Assembly (NCBI GenBank): GCA_963921795.1
Contig: OY997649.1
Coordinates: 60,508,372-60,572,371, forward strand
DNA: 64,000 nucleotides
DNA from: Nannobrachium achirus
Taxonomy: Eukaryota; Chordata; Actinopteri; Myctophiformes; Myctophidae
Direction of reading: 5' to 3'
Below: more notes on this DNA, generated by a model
Database searches by the model: none
What the model was told of the DNA's origin: nothing
The model's input: the letters and a program-made list of their open reading frames with translations, nothing else
DNA letters: not shown here
Numbering within the stretch: the stretch's first letter is position 1

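Overview
This is vertebrate nuclear DNA, almost certainly from a ray-finned (teleost) fish. The evidence is GT-AG introns, genes with small exons, dense short non-autonomous DNA transposons (hAT-like, TA-flanked and TTAA-flanked), tRNA-derived SINEs of a type common in fish, and very many CA/TG microsatellites. I did not identify the species.

Layout. 1-6.5 kb is intergenic and repeat-rich. From 6.6 to 12.3 kb on the + strand there is a complete serine/threonine dehydratase gene (sds type, 323 aa, seven coding exons plus a probable 5' non-coding exon). 12.3-15.7 kb is intergenic. From about 15.7 kb to the window end, on the - strand, lies the 3' part of a giant HECT E3 ubiquitin-ligase gene that I assign to hectd4. 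I could place 26 consecutive exons (63,934-64,000 down to the stop codon at 18,707). All intron phases agree, giving the C-terminal 1,722 residues including the whole HECT domain and its catalytic Cys. sds and hectd4 are tail to tail. One hectd4 intron holds, in the opposite orientation, an intronless KLHDC3-like kelch gene (38,509-39,534) that looks like a retrogene with an intact reading frame and an intact elongin/CUL2 box. The host gene and its lodger are therefore both ubiquitin-ligase components.

Two kinds of structure stand out. First, hectd4 exon edges have been tandemly duplicated again and again. There is a 57-bp unit carrying an exon end plus its 5' splice site in 16 copies (34.6-35.5 kb), all in frame. 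Acceptor edges are duplicated at 28.2, 33.8 and 36.6/37.3-37.5 kb, a donor edge at 23.2 kb, and the last codons plus stop at 18.7 kb. The 16-copy array could yield a ladder of protein isoforms through donor choice alone. Second, a hairpin module of roughly 70 bp (arms built on CAGATCTACAAGC) occurs about 40 times, in the middle of at least six otherwise different mobile-element families. Its apex sequence differs between copies, but the two arms usually still pair.

RNA evidence was not available. Exon calls rest on splice consensus, phase continuity and protein similarity known to me from memory. Repeat-family limits are by eye and approximate unless a target-site duplication is quoted.
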